This document shows positions 47,274-60,289 of a stretch of DNA of 64,000 nt, piece by piece. The position numbers and the translations under genes were made by a program. The stretch is from NCBI RefSeq assembly GCF_014529535.1, contig NW_023503313.1, positions 1,228,796 to 1,292,795 of the forward strand. The letters are read 5' to 3'. Below the pieces are notes generated by a model. The model saw only the letters and a list, made by a program, of their open reading frames with translations, made no database searches and was not told the origin of the DNA. The number at the start of each line of letters is the position of its first letter. Within the stretch, counting starts at the first letter, position 1. Source of the stretch: Bradysia coprophila (Eukaryota; Arthropoda; Insecta; Diptera; Sciaridae).

Positions 47274-49057
47274 TTAATTTTTATCTTCCGACACCTTTGA
47301 ACGACCGTATCTCAGATCATATCGATCAATCTCATCTGAACTTTCTGGATGTTCTCGCTTGTATCCAATGCACCACATCATTTTGCGAATATCGCCTTCG
47401 CTTGCCAACATTGAATTGTTAGCACTGTCTCGTGCCGTTCGCTTCATCACAATGCGAACGAATGCAAATTTCTCGTCACCGATATAGCTGCTACGTCTAT
47501 GAATTTGAACTTTGAGCGTACAGTCGTTAAACGTGAGTTCATTGTTGATGTAATCCTCAACGGTGTGTTTAAATTTGCTGAGGTCGTCTTTAGTGATGGA
47601 ATCGGTGAGTTCGTACCAGATTTCCAAAAACGACAAATTCGTCAATTGTCGCAACATATCCATGTACAGTTCCTGGTCGAATTGCAATCGCGTAAATATT
47701 CGAATCGTCTGTATGGATGTCAAACCCAGCAGAAAGCTGTAGTTTACGTCCGTTTCCCAATTGTCCATGTTCAAAGAAAGTAATTTCGTGCAGTAAATAG
47801 GTATCATGTCAAGGACGTCATTGTGGTAGTGACCATCCGGAAACGAATTTAACCCTAAATGCTTGATGTTAGGATACAATGCCAATTGATCGGGTAGGCC
47901 GTGTTTCACATCCAACCAGATTTTGAAAAAGGCCTGGCTCACGTTAGTTAGTCGGTTTATAGTGCTCTCGTCAGCCACTGGATCTTCGTAGATCACAGTG
48001 TCGATCAGTTTGAAGAAACCGCTCAGCAGCTTGGAATGTCGACCGAATTCTTTGCTGAAACTATTCCAATCGGAGCCGACTTTGATACCAAGCGAATTAA
48101 ATCCGAAGTGCAATTCGAGACCGTGTTCATAAAGAAAATTCTCGACTATTTTAACCGATCCCTTGACAAGTGGAATGCCAAAGAGAAACACTTTTAGATC
48201 TGGTCTTAGTTTTCGCACCAACTTATCGAGTCCGGTTCTCAAAAGATCGATCATTTCGTCACGACAGGTTGCAAAACGAACATTCACTGTTTTCAATCGA
48301 TGGAAATTATTGCTGATGTAGACCAGCGTTTTGAAACTCATCAGATGACAGTCCAGCGTCTCTAATTCGCTTAGCATAGGAGCTTCGTGAGCCATTCTAT
48401 AGAATTCGATTTCTGCATCAGATGGAAGTATATCAGTCGTGCTAAAGTGTGCCAACTTATTCGTTAAACTGCCCAGGCCCAAATGATGAAAATGAGCTGC
48501 GGTTGCCGTACACAAGTAGGCGTTTGACATAAGCAATTTCTTCAAATTGGGTGATTCGAAAATGCTTCGATTCGTAATCCGAACGTTATTCAGTTCCAGA
48601 TGAATCAATGCTTTAAACTTCATGGTGCAGCTGAATTCCATTTGGTCAAGGCCAATGATCTTTAGCTTGCTGACGTTTGCGAGTCTTTGGACGATGAATT
48701 TGTTGTTGAAAAAACGTTCTAAACAAGGCACGTACACCGAATCCGCTTCGGTATAATCATCGTCAGTCATAGAAAACTTTCCTTTGCTGATCGGAGTTCG
48801 ATCAAAAACGACCTGTGAAACGATCGAAACGGGAAAAGGGTAAATCATTAGCATTCAAACATGCCAGTGATGTGAATGATATTCTCACACACCAATTTCT
48901 TCAGCACAAAAGAGTCAACCACACGTCTGAATTGATGTGACACCAAACGACATATTGATTTCTCGTTGAAGTTCAAATGTTTCAAAGCTTCCTCAACGCA
49001 ATTATCATTCATGATGATACTTTTCGAATCGGTCGTTGTTTCGTTATGGTTTTCCAT
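47274..49057 (-). CDS. F-box/leucine-rich-repeat-like protein
   Basis: Probable substrate receptor of an SCF-type ubiquitin ligase. Exons, minus strand: 49057-48893 and 48812-47274, joined across an 80-base intron (TTG|GTGTGTG ... TTTCACAG|GTC), giving 567 residues. Residues ~18-55 (CVEEALKHLNFNEKSICRLVSHQFRRVVDSFVLKKL) have the F-box pattern: Leu-rich helix, then CRLVS..FR. The remainder is a long stretch of irregular Leu-rich repeats (LIHLELNNVRITN; PNLKKLLMSN; LYPNIKHLGLNSFP; CTKLLSLNMDNW; LTNLSFLEIWYEL). Read without the intron the gene looks broken into two frames, but the splice sites restore one frame. Large lineage-specific F-box/LRR families are known in several animals; I cannot name an orthologue. 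The start is the first ATG of the open frame. Confidence 0.78.
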
Positions 49058-49554
49058 GACTGAGAATTTCCATTCAGTGAGTCACACGTAAATAATTAAA
49101 TTAAATTAAACAGAAGAACAATTCACTTGGAGCCGTTATAACAATCAATGTAGGATTGTAGGAAGTTTCGATAAAAATGCCGCCTATGATGATGACGATT
49201 TCAAGACACTTTTTAGATTGCCGAGCTTGGTATCACTGCACGTGCAATTCTTTTCATTTTTATTTCGTGGATAGTTGAGTTGGATGCGTGCTTTTAGCGC
49301 GGGATCATTTGTTTTCCCCTCGTGTGTGTTGTGTTACAAACAAGAGGCTGGGCACCACTTTATGTTTTGATCATTTTTTGTTCCTCGCGTAATTTATGTG
49401 AAAACATGTTCAAATTTGCAGTCAGTTCAGCCAATATGTGTGGAATTTTGAAGGATTAAATTATCGATTAGTTGCCTCAATATCCCCATACAAAGTATAC
49501 AAAACATCCTCAAAGATTAAAGTCAATAAAGCTCTCAGACAAAGAAATTAATTT
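49058..49554. other. upstream flank of the F-box gene
   Basis: About 500 bases, presumably promoter and 5' UTR of the minus-strand F-box gene; no clear core promoter motif found. Confidence 0.35.
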
Positions 49555-50124
49555 TCACTTTATATTTCCGTGCATTGTTTGAATTTCATTGCACATCCAA
49601 GGAAATCTGGTGAGAGGGTAGATAAGAAAGCGTATTGGAACATCTTTAGATGTTAGGGCCAGGTTGAGGCGCTTTACATGATAATGTAAACATTTATCTT
49701 GGTAATTTTCTAAGACTGCTCTTATGCCTCGACTTAGCGTTACCATATTTTCAAAAAATCCACTCTCTGAGTTCAAGACGTTCTCAAGCAATGACTAACT
49801 CGGTTTCGTGTTAATTTTTTTTTTTTTCAATTTTCCAACTATAATTGAATTGGAGAGAGTCTGCACCGTTTTCGAATCAACATTCGACAACGTCTACACA
49901 CAACACGCTGATTTCATAAAATTGGACTTGAGCTGAGGAAGTTGATGACTGAATATTTTAGTGATAAACGAGTCGGTGGCATACGGGATTGCCCATTTTA
50001 TATCTCCGAATCTACATTTCATATCTACAATTTTGCAATTTTGTATCTCAAGAAATATTATTGTTGGTTTTTCGTCTGGTCCATACAAAACTTTAAGGAA
50101 CGTCTTCATTTGGTAATACCACAT
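49555..50124 (-). CDS. possible two-exon gene or gene remnant, unrecognised
   Basis: Two minus-strand open frames in series: 50124-49894 (MWYYQMKTFLKVLYGPDEKP..., 76 codons) and 49791-49555 (MLENVLNSESGFFENMV..., 78 codons). Their composition looks protein-like (CRFGDIKWAIPYATDSF; RFLIYPLTRFPWMCNE). An acceptor-like TTAG lies just upstream of the second frame (reading S-L-L-E-N), and the first could donate from near GCGTGTT|GTGTGT, but the donor is weak. I recognise no family. It follows the F-box gene on the same strand and might be a decayed relative. Confidence 0.25.
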
Positions 50125-51035
50125 AAAGACGTATGATCAGTTTTGTTTGGATGAGTTGATTCTTTGTCATTCGTACTAAGGAGATAAAGGCAGACAATTT
50201 ATTCATTGATTGAATATCCTGTTGCGTCCTTATACAGGACGTTTGGGATCACTAAAAAATACCCCAGCTGAAATGCCTATAGATGAATTGATAAAATATA
50301 GATAAAATACAACGAAAATAATAAAAGAAAGCAGCACAAACAGAGCTTTTGCTCTTTCTTACCCACTCATGGCTCACGCATTCACTTGAAATGTGCCGAA
50401 TCCTGACATTTTGCTAAACCCTAAATGTCAGCCCTTCCAAGTGCTAAGTGTTAAGTGACTTTAACAAAGACGACTAAGCTGTTTCGGCCTCAGCATTCAG
50501 TGGCGGTCTGAGGATAGCGTGATCTACCCATCATCAGTTGTTTCCACTGATCCCTTCCCAAGACAGCGACATTAAAACTTTCGATTGAACAAGCGTTTGG
50601 AAGTTTACTTAGACATTTTTCATCTGCTGATAGAAATACGGGTAAATTTGGAACTCTGCTAAGAAATTCACAATCCAGACGCAGCCAAAAATCAAGCAAA
50701 AACGCATCGAGAAGAAAATCAATTTAACAAAAAATACTAAAGAATCTCACCATTCATCTTCATCCACACAAAATGCATTCATTGAAACTGAATCCATTCA
50801 AATCGCTTCATCCAAATTACTTTATCCAAATCGCACTTATCCTCATCCAAATTGCATTCATTCAAATCGTATTCGAGCAGATTCAACATTCACATTCCAA
50901 TTCCAAAATCACCAAACGCATTGTACGACACGAAAACTTAATCCATAACTGGCAACTTTATGGAACGTCTTCATTTGGTCTTAGTAGTGGTAAGCCCACA
51001 TAAAGACGTATGATCAGTTTTGTTTGGATGAGTTG
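50097..51035. repeat. pair of direct repeats flanking ~800 bases
   Basis: GGAACGTCTTCATTTGGT...CCACATAAAGACGTATGATC...TTTTGTTTGGATGAGTTGA occurs at 50097-50154 and again at 50964-51035, the second with a 15-base insertion (CTTAGTAGTGGTAAGC). The stretch between includes a 69-codon minus-strand frame (50699-50490) of unknown nature and the degenerate repeat at 50755-50905. Confidence 0.5.
50755..50905. repeat. degenerate CATCCAAATTGC-type tandem repeat
   Basis: About ten imperfect copies of a 12-15-base unit (TTCATCCAAATTGCA, TTTATCCAAATCGCA, TTCAAATCGTATTC...) on the plus strand. It is sandwiched between the two direct repeats at 50.1 and 51.0 kb. Confidence 0.5.
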
Positions 51036-51290
51036 AAAATCAGCTCAAGCAAATTCATGTTTAAGTTTCACTGACGTTAAATGTTATGCTATAATAATGA
51101 TCAACAGTAAGTAGCTTCGAAACCCTAAACTTCGATAGAAAACAAAACAAAAAAATTGATTTGGACTGCAGTTGCTACACTGTCAGTTCTTTGTTTTTAT
51201 TTGTGTGGATATTCGTAAGCGATAAAAAAACTAAAAATGTTGTATGATTGTGTATATCATCACCCATAGTTTAACCCATATTCTTAAAAG

Positions 51291-52418
51291 AAAAACATAG
51301 CTAACGCCGACCCGTACGAAACACCTGTTCGTATCAAAAGCCTTTACTGTGAAACTCTTCATTTCCCTTAATTCATTTTCTTCTCTACTGAAAAGCTTTT
51401 CGCCCTTTAAAATCACTTACATTCGCAAAATCACTCTTTGCCTTGTTATCATATACAAATAAATTGCCGGAGACAATATAGACAGCCCCGTACGAAGTCA
51501 ACTTTCATAAATTCCTATTTAAACAGCTATGTACCGCTATATTTAACTATATTTCACTATAAATAAACATTTCACAGATGAATATGCTATTATATAGCTC
51601 TATATGCCTGTATATAGCTCAATATAGCTAGACATAGATGTCCATATATGGAATGACCAATGACTGAAGCACCTCACACACAAAACCAATTACGTCTATG
51701 TTAACAGAAACTAAGTACAATTTATCCCACTTTAAATCACATTTACTAAAATCCAATATGGCCGCTGGCAGCCATTTTGTTATGAGACCGAAAATAATAC
51801 TCATGAAATTTGGTCAAAATTTACTTGAGATATTGACAAAATACTCCACGTTCACTGTACGGCCCAGTAGCCGGATAAGAGCTCACTCCAAGAGACCTAG
51901 CTCACGCTCAGGTAAACCTAATTTCATAAACTTTTTTCCCCTGATTGGTACGGTCAATACCTATCTAGTAAAGCGAAAGTAGTCGAAATCGGTTCAAATT
52001 TGGCCGACCTAGAAGCAAAAACTGCTTCGTGCCCTGTACCTGGTTCAGACCAAGGGCTCTAACTCACGAGTCAGTCATCCGATTTCTATAAAAAAAAATT
52101 TGTCGATCGGTATTGTAAATACCTTTTATTTGACGTGTCACAAGTGTAGCGTTTAAATGTCCGGAGATATCTTCGAAAAACCGTAAAGCACTTATTGGGC
52201 CCCAGCTCATCGGGACAACGTGGAAAAAAGAATTTTAGAAATCAGATGTGTTTTACTTAAGTTATCGTGCAGACAGACGGACGGACGGACATTTTTTTTC
52301 GCTGATTTGGCATCTATGGACAACCACAATATGTTTCCACTTACTCAGGGAGTCCAATTCGACATGTTACAAACGTATGCGTAAACCTATAAGATCCCAG
52401 TACTTCGTACGGGTCTAA
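51291..52418. mobile_element. 1.1 kb repeat (CCGTACGAAGT family), copy B
   Basis: Inverted copy of 8165-9374: begins ACATAGCTAACGCCGACCCGTACGAA, contains AGCCCCGTACGAAGTC (51483-51498), a TATATAGCTC block, a GACGGACGGACGGAC run (52276-52290), and ends AGTACTTCGTACGGGTCTAA. Copies A and B differ by scattered substitutions and small indels but align over the whole length. It lies in intergenic DNA between the F-box and Mgat2 genes. Confidence 0.65.
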
Positions 52419-52419
52419 A

Positions 52420-53835
52420 AACACCAACCTACTGGCAGTGGTGCAATGTAGTATTATATGCTAATTTGTTACGATTTATTTTTTTTTGTCGTACATCAGC
52501 TAATTCTTGCCCCCCTGCTGAACCACATAACTGAAGAGGCCATCTAAGGCTTGAAAATGTATTCAAAATTTAGATCTTAGTAACATTGTCGCAGTATCGT
52601 TCGGATCAAACGAATTGCGTTTCGAAATCTGAAAGGTAAACGTTCAATCCGCTGTTATTGCGCTGTTTATTGTTACTCGATATCACTATTCTAAATGAGA
52701 ATTGAAAATTGCCATTGACGATATTACGAACTCATGATCGCAAGAACAATATTAGTTATTTCCAGCAAAATTGTTTCTTCTATCGAAACTAGTGACCTGA
52801 ATCAATTTAAGGGAGAAACGACAACAGAAAAACCACACCACAAACAACGGTACAGTGAAAAACATTACTCAATTTATACCGGCGCAAATCTCTACCATTT
52901 TTCGATCCAAACAAACTGCTATGATTATAAGAAAATTGTATGTCTTTTTCATTTTTGGTTCGGTTTCCAAGGAAGCGAAACTCGCTACCGCGCGTGCATG
53001 CATAGAGAAGTTGAAAAAGAGAGTCTCGGCACGACTTTCATTGTGAAAATGTGTTTTCCATTCACAACATCGCCGCACAACTGTTATTGTTCGAATCATA
53101 GTGCTTAGCATACCGATAAAAAGACTGTCTTCAGTCGAAATTCATACTTTAAAAAAGAACAAAAGTTTTTAAAGAAAATGTTAATAAAAGTAGTCAAATG
53201 AAACGGAATACCCAAACATCGGTAAATGGAAAATACAATTGAAAATAGACAAAACAGTCAACAAACAACTATTTTTAACATTTTCGTATTCTATATTGAA
53301 GTTGAACTCTCTCATCGTTTTCGGGTTTTCTCATGTAACAAATAGTTCCGAAACCATTATCGTTGTTTTGTTAATTACTCATTTAGACCAAGTGCATAAT
53401 TTTTGTCATTGTCATGTCATAATAGTTCGAGTTTAATGCGGCAACTATTTTCAACATAATTTTAGACGAATTATTGCTTTGAATTCTCCGCATTTTCCTT
53501 TTTGGATAAATCGATAAAACTTTTTTTTTTATTATTCAAGATCCTTCAGCATTATGTGTATAACGTTGTTCGGGTGTGCTGTTCAATAGTGGTCACTGTT
53601 GTTGTATAATGATGCATTTATGCAGAATTGTCACGTACTTATCTTTTTTCCCCATAAAAATATTCAGATCGATGCGGCACTATTTTTGCCGCTGATGAGA
53701 AGCACATAAACGGCACTTTGCCTACGTAATGAAATTTGTGAAACTTGAAATTGATTTGTGAAATAGAAATTTTGTTTTCGATATTATCACATATATCGTT
53801 ACTGTGCGATAAGTAAAAATAATTTTTCTTTTCAG
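52420..53835. other. upstream region of Mgat2
   Basis: Promoter-side spacer of Mgat2. It contains a 124-codon plus-strand open frame (52734-53108) that resembles no family and has an antisense 80-codon counterpart; I do not call it. An acceptor-like TTTTCTTTTCAG near 53826-53837 suggests that an earlier 5' UTR exon lies here. Confidence 0.4.
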
Positions 53836-53911
53836 ATATTGACGATCGTTGGTATCATTAAAATGTTAATTGTTCAGGTGCACAGTCGTTAACGGTTCAT
53901 GACAACAAATT

Positions 53912-56152
53912 ATGGCAGGTGAGTTATGTGTCGCATATTTTTAGTAATGCGTTTTGCCAGATGATGTGTCGGAAGTGACTGGTGATGGATACTGTTTAAT
54001 GAAAAAAGGGGAAGTCAGTGCTGCTACAGTATGTGTATGGTGGTGTCGATATGTTTTATTGGGGCAAATTGTTTCATTCAATTAAATTGGCATCTGTCAG
54101 AGAAAATCAAGTCAGCAATCAACTGTAGATCGATAGGGGTCTAACCTTAAAATAATCTCAAATAATCCCTAGAAGTCAGTGACCCCTCTGTAAATTTAAA
54201 TGTCCATCATGATCACACAATCTCACACGTACTAATAGCTAATTGATCAATTTTCCAGGCGGACGGATTTTAATCCCACTGCCGAACACCAGATATGCAT
54301 TCCGAAGGAAAAATTCCGTATGCGCACGATTTGCCGTTGGTATATTTGTTATTTGTTTTGGACTATCGCAGTTGTATGTTTTAAATCAAAGTAATTCACC
54401 AACGCAATTTGCCAATGAAGCACAGTCTTGTTAATTTTGTTCCCATTTTATCAGCCGAAAAAAATACCAATACCGTTGTGGAGTTAAACTATTCAGCAGC
54501 AGCCATACTATCAATGGTTCCTTCCATGTATCATAAGTACTTGACGACAAAGACTCGGAATCAAACTTCAGGTAAATTGATCCACCCGAATAAAAAATTG
54601 ATTTCTGATTTGTAGTCGATTTCGATTCTAGCTATAAACGGTACATCATCATCAAGTTACGTGGACTCGTATCGTCGACCAGGCATCGAACAAATGCGTC
54701 GCTTCATACGACGGTACAATGAACTGCAGTCGATTCTAAATGAAGATATTTTCGGTCCATTGGAAAATGATTCTGTACTGATTGTGGTTCAAGTTCACAC
54801 GAGAATCAATTATTTACGTCATTTGATTGTTAGTTTGGCTCAGGCGAGAGACATATCACGATCGTTGATAATATTTTCGCATGATTACTACGACGAGGAC
54901 ATCAATGACTTGATTCAGTCGATTGATTTTTGTAAAGTGATGCAAGTGAGTAAATGGTTTCCATTGTTGAGCTTTCATGCACAGAACTTTCATTTTTGAT
55001 TTTATTTTATTCTTGCAGATTTTCTACCCTCATTCGATACAGACTCATCCTCATGAATTTCCCGGAGTAGAGCCCGACGATTGTCCGAGAGACATTAAAC
55101 GCGATCAGTGAGTCGGGAATATCATGTAACAATTGAGGCAATGGGAAATAATTTTTTTACTGACCCATTTAGAGCAATAATTCGAAAGTGCACAAACGCC
55201 AACTATCCGGATCTATACGGACATTATCGTGAAGCTTCATTTACTCAAACCAAACACCATTGGTGGTGGAAAGCCAACAGGGTATTCGATCAAATAGCGG
55301 CAACACAACATCACACAGGTAAATTTTTCAGACCTACCCGTCAAGACTGGTTCATACAATAATCTCATTGTTGTAACATTAACAGGCGCTGTTCTGTTTC
55401 TCGAAGAGGACCATTACGTGTCTGAGGATTTCATTTACCTATTAGAGCTTATGCAACGGAAAGCGAATGAGTTATGTGGAAAGTGCAATATATTGTCGTT
55501 AGGAACGTATTTGAAAACATTAAACTATTACACGTACAATAACAATCACAAGGTTGGTCTTGAATTTTTAATCGAAACGATTTTGAATTGTGCACTCGAA
55601 TAAAAACGTTTCAATGAGCAGGTCGAAATTACGCCTTGGGTCAGCAGCAAGCACAACATGGGATTTTCCTTTAATCGATCGACATGGCGTGAAATAGTCC
55701 AATGCGCTAAATATTTCTGTACATATGATGACTACAATTGGGATTGGAGTTTACAACATGCTTCGCAGAACTGTCTTAAGCATAAATTACACGCAATGGT
55801 CGTTAAGGGACCGAGGGTGTTTCATATTGGCGAATGGTTAGTTCAAACCGATGAAATTTTTTGTTCGTACAAAAGTCTAATCTGACGATTTTTCTATTAC
55901 ATCAGTGGAGTGCATCATAGAAAACGAAACTGTGAATCAAATCAAGTGATATCGAAAGTCCAGCAGGTGCTAAAAATAGCTACTAGATCCGGACAATTAT
56001 TTCCCAAAAGCCTAACGCTAACCGTAGCTAGTATATTAAAGAAAACGAAATCCCGCAAGGGTAACGGAGGTTGGGGTGATCGAAGAGACCACACGCTATG
56101 TCTCAATATGACAATTAGTACAGGGTTGATAAAATCGAAACAAAACTTGTAA
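53912..56152 (+). CDS. Mgat2: alpha-1,6-mannosyl-glycoprotein 2-beta-N-acetylglucosaminyltransferase (MGAT2)
   Basis: Golgi enzyme (GT16) that adds GlcNAc to the alpha-1,6 arm, opening the way to complex N-glycans. Exons: 53912-53918, 54259-54390, 54455-54571, 54632-54945, 55019-55107, 55173-55318, 55386-55552, 55622-55836, 55906-56152; all eight introns keep frame, giving 477 residues. Type II topology: short basic cytosolic tail, membrane anchor (FAVGIFVICFGLSQLYVL, ~25-42), Ser/Asn-rich stem, then the catalytic domain: VLIVVQVHTRINYLRHLI, IFYPHSIQTHPHEFPG, HHWWWKANRVFD, the metal/UDP site LFLEEDHYV (E275-D277), ITPWVSSKHNMGF, YDDYNWDWSL, RVFHIGECGVHH and, at the end, GGWGDRRDHTLC. Paired cysteines of the family are present. 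The start is the ATG in a 7-base coding exon 1, which gives a clean phase; AATAAA at 56155-56160 overlaps the end. Confidence 0.94.
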
Positions 56153-56160
56153 AAAATAAA

Positions 56161-59100
56161 TTTGAAAAAAAATTACAATTTTCATTTTTCCATCGTGTCT
56201 GCGAACAACAACAACAACAACAAGACGAATCATAATATACACATAAAAATTTAATCGGAGACCTTCGTGCATGTCTGCACTGATGTACTTCAGCCTGCCG
56301 CTCTATTTAATGACAAATCAATGTCTTACAATGATTCAGCTAAAAACCAAAAACTACTGTAAAGTCGGTTACTTTCGATTTGCATAAGCATTAGAGTGGA
56401 TCACAATAAAAATGAAATTGTCGCACATATGCACGAGAAATGGAAGAGCCGATAAATTGAATTTGCATACTGGTCTATTACACCGCCGCCGTCGGTGTAA
56501 TTCCATTTCTGAGCAGTACCTTGCAGACACTTACCTCTTCATAAGCTATTCATGAAAAAGTTTTAGAACTCGATAAAATCCTCAGAAAAATCCGAGAAAA
56601 TCCCCAAAACTCAAGAAGAAAATCCTTTAAAAAAATGGAAATCCTTGAAAATCCAATCAAAAATAGAGCCCTCTTAAAACCATTGAAAACCCTCAGAAAA
56701 TCGTCATAAAATCCTCGAAGGATATTATTTTTGAAAATCCCTTTTCAACAAAACTTACAAATATTTGCCCCTCGCCTTGACGTGAAGTGTCTATGTGAAA
56801 CATCAGGCAGCTGAAACACCAGGTAATGTTTTCTTTCCGGTGGTATTATTTTCCACCGCTACTGGGCGGATTAAACGCAACTCTATCGCCCATATACCAA
56901 TAATTTAGATTTTTTTATTGCAACGTAGGTCAATCGATCCACCCTGCACATTAGACTATCTCATTGTAATTTGATGATGCTCATTATATTCATAATGTGA
57001 CGGTAGACTAGACGCATGTTAAATCGCCAAAAATTTTCTGGTGAGTGCCTTCTGGCCGACAATCATAAATTTTAGGTCACCACAAACAGAACCTTGAACA
57101 TTTAACAGTATAAACAAACAAAAAATCAAAATTTTATAACCGTTTTCTGCCAAAAATTTCATTCGAAATGGTTGGTATGTTGCACCGATCAACAACCGAA
57201 AATATTAGAGAAAAAAAACATAATCTGAACAGCGACTCGGCGAACGGCTCTGAGAATGATTATGTATCTGAAAAGAATTTCAAGGTTAACTAATTAAGAA
57301 AAGTAATAAATTATTTCACTGAGAAGCTCCCCCTTCAAAGGCGCAGCGACAACAAACTCTAGAATGAATTTAGTTGTTGTGGTGTTGTTGCTGTTTGTTT
57401 GTTTTTTTTTTCTAAAGTAAATTTAATTCATTCAAACAGCACACACCGTCGAATCACAAAAAAGCTTAGGTATCAAAAAACATTTCAGAGTTACATTTAG
57501 TCTTATTTGGTAAGCTTCGCGAGCACCCATCGTAACGTTTATCCGATTATTTATTATTGTTTTTTCATTACATAAACATCATCGTATTGCACATAAAATG
57601 TGCTGATTTCTGCACAATATATTTTTTCTTTCATCAATTTTCTTTTTATTTAATCACAAAACTTATACTTTTAACATTGCATCTACAAATAATGCATAGT
57701 TTTCTGTTCCTGCGTTAGTGAAAGACAACTATTATATCTGCGTAAATTTGTGGTAATCGAATGCATATAAACTGCAACAACATTAAATAGTTTTAATAGT
57801 GAGAGTGACTTCAATGTGATAAGATATTGCTGGAGAAAAGATTTGTCGCTGGAGTAAAGAAATTTCTAAATATTAAACGTAAGTCGAAACAAGCATTTTT
57901 TTTCGTTTTTTTTAGGTGAATAATTAGCATAAATTGTGCGTGAGATTACAAATTTAAAACAAAAAACTATCACTTGTGATTTGGTTGTGCGCTTTCATCA
58001 CCATCATAATTAAATGATTTAATTTACTCGATCGTCTGATAAGTGTTGTTTTGTAATTGCTGGTATGCGATTGGAAAATGCAGTTTTCCACACTCTTTTT
58101 TATAGGGTGGAAAAGCGAAGAAAATAGTTCGAAGAAATGTAGAAAACAGTACAAAAAAATAGATAAAGTCGATGCAAGCGGAGATCAAATAACGTAAAAT
58201 AAAGAATTTTCTGGTTCACATAAATAGCTCAACCACGGGTACACCACTTAAGCATGAAAAATGTTACTAAATGAAAAAGCGATCTTAGGCAACGGCCTAG
58301 CGTCAAGTTGAAGTTTTTTAGAACAGAAGTCGTTGTTGTCTAAATTTCAATTCATTAAAAAGTTAAAAAAAACGAGTCGTTCTGTTTGAACGACATTTGC
58401 ATAGGGTTGCAAAAAAAAAATCAAAAATGTACTAATCGGCAACAATAAAATGTGTACTAAGTTATTGTGACCTGCCCACCTACGGTAGAATATTGCGATT
58501 ACACAATAGTGATTTACGAAACTGTAAATATTTGATACGTAAACCAAAAGAGTTTCAGGATCAGGAGGCAGACAAGTTATGGTTTAATCGGCTTCGATTC
58601 AATTTAATTTTATGGAATGATAAATGCGTGCGAACCCGTGCTATCATCTTGTCTTGTACAACAGATACCGAAGATAATACCAACGGTTTCCTCATATTTA
58701 TAACTAACTCGTAGATTGACCATCGTCGGCTTACATTCTACTTTAGTATTTACGTTTGTGAGAGATAAAATTGGGCGACTTAAATTTATCACAATAAAGA
58801 CGAGACGTATTATGCGTATTATGTCCGTATTATGTCATGAATTTGTGCCACCTGTTTCTGTGATTTTATAATTAAATTTATTGTATAACTGCAAGATGAG
58901 TAAATGTTTCAAATCAAAATCAATCAAATCAAAAGATTTACTATTCGCCACTGAGGATTTTTTCCGCACAGAAGTATTTTTACTCATCATTGTTTCAACG
59001 CTGAAAAGCGAACATTTTAAAACTTTATTCGCATTTGTATTAAACAACCCTTGACATTTAACCAGTTGAACACAATTCTAAATCGTCATTCTACATGTAG

Positions 59101-60245
59101 GTAGAGCAAGCATGTGGATATACTACTTTCGCATCATTATAATGATACTTATTATGAGTTAAAACAGAATTCAAACCCGTAAGAATTCTTAGAGTTCAAT
59201 GACATTCGACTGAATAGTTTTCCGGTCTTCAAGGTTTACAATTGTACTCGAGGGACGTTTCTTCTGGGATGACCCGGATGACGACTGGAACTCTCCATTT
59301 TATAAATATTTTAAGGCACTCTACTAAATAGCCTCAGTACAAACATCATATACTTTGCGGATTGTTTGCATTGATGCTATTTACACTCAACCATTTAACA
59401 AAAAAATTGGTACCAATTTGATGAAAATATTGGTAAATTGAATCAGTTTTTAACGCTCAATGAAACACTATTTTCATTTTTGAATGTTTTTTTTTTCACT
59501 CGTAGGATTTGTAGTATTCTTGTGAAATTCAGAGAATTAATTTTCCGTAAATTAATACATATTTTCCGGAATAAAGAATGAATTCGACCCGAAATTAATT
59601 TACTGAAAAACTTATTTTTGTTCTAACCATTATGTCTGTACAACTGTTTTTCGGATCTAATGCGACTTTTTCAGCGACGTAGTTCTTTTTTAAATTTTGA
59701 ATTTCAGTTTTAATTATTTACGAAAAACATTTCTCGTATCTGGTTGGGTTTCGAAAGGCTAACATTTTCTAGTTTTGTACAATAATATTTTGAACATCTG
59801 AAATTCTGCTTTAAAATATTTAAACAGCTTGAGCAAATGTAGACGACGATTGTACTTCAACAGCCGATGTACAGCTTAGTCTTGTCTTACTCTTGTATTT
59901 TGCTTGTTTTCATTTTGTTTTTCAGTGTTTTATTGGTCCATTTGATTTTTAAAATACTCAAATTTCTTTGTCGTCCACGTATGAAATCGATAATTGCCGC
60001 TGCATTTCCTATATAGGTGATTGTCCGAATTGCTTTCTTGATTATTTCGACAATTTTTCGTGTTTTCGACCTCTTCGCTCCACAAAGAATTAATTTTTTT
60101 AATTGAAATGATCGAAGAAGAAAATGAAAAAATTAAAATCCTAATTTAAAAAAGGCGGTACCTAGCCAAGAAAATGCATCGACAATTTTCGGTTCCATAC
60201 GAAATTGGAGCTTAGCGACACGTATTAAACCGGGTTTCTCTAGTC
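56161..60245. other. 4 kb gene-poor region
   Basis: No gene recognised. A CAA trinucleotide run lies at 56206-56222 and a small GC hairpin, ATTACACCG-CCGCCGT-CGGTGTAAT, at 56477-56501. A GT-splice-donor-like ATTAAAC|GTAAGTCG at 57880 could end an untranslated exon but has no partner that I can show. Open frames are at most 73 codons and featureless. Confidence 0.45.
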
Positions 60246-60250
60246 ATCGT

Positions 60251-60280
60251 TATAAATACTTTTCACGATACTAAGTCAGT
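60251..60280 (+). promoter_or_regulatory. TATA box and initiator of the 58-residue gene
   Basis: TATAAATA at 60251-60258 and TCAGT at 60276-60280, 18 bases between them, the usual TATA-initiator arrangement in flies. The ATG is only 10 bases past the initiator, a very short 5' UTR. Confidence 0.55.
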
Positions 60281-60289
60281 AAACTTAGA

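Noticed and set aside
47499-47783. 94-codon plus-strand frame within the F-box gene
   Set aside because: Antisense shadow of the long second exon.
48840-48900. Apparent frameshift splitting the F-box gene
   Set aside because: Good donor and acceptor sites define an 80-base intron that restores a single frame, so it is not a pseudogene signal.
52734-53108. 124-codon plus-strand open frame upstream of Mgat2
   Set aside because: No homology that I recognise and an equally open antisense frame; probably chance or 5' UTR sequence.
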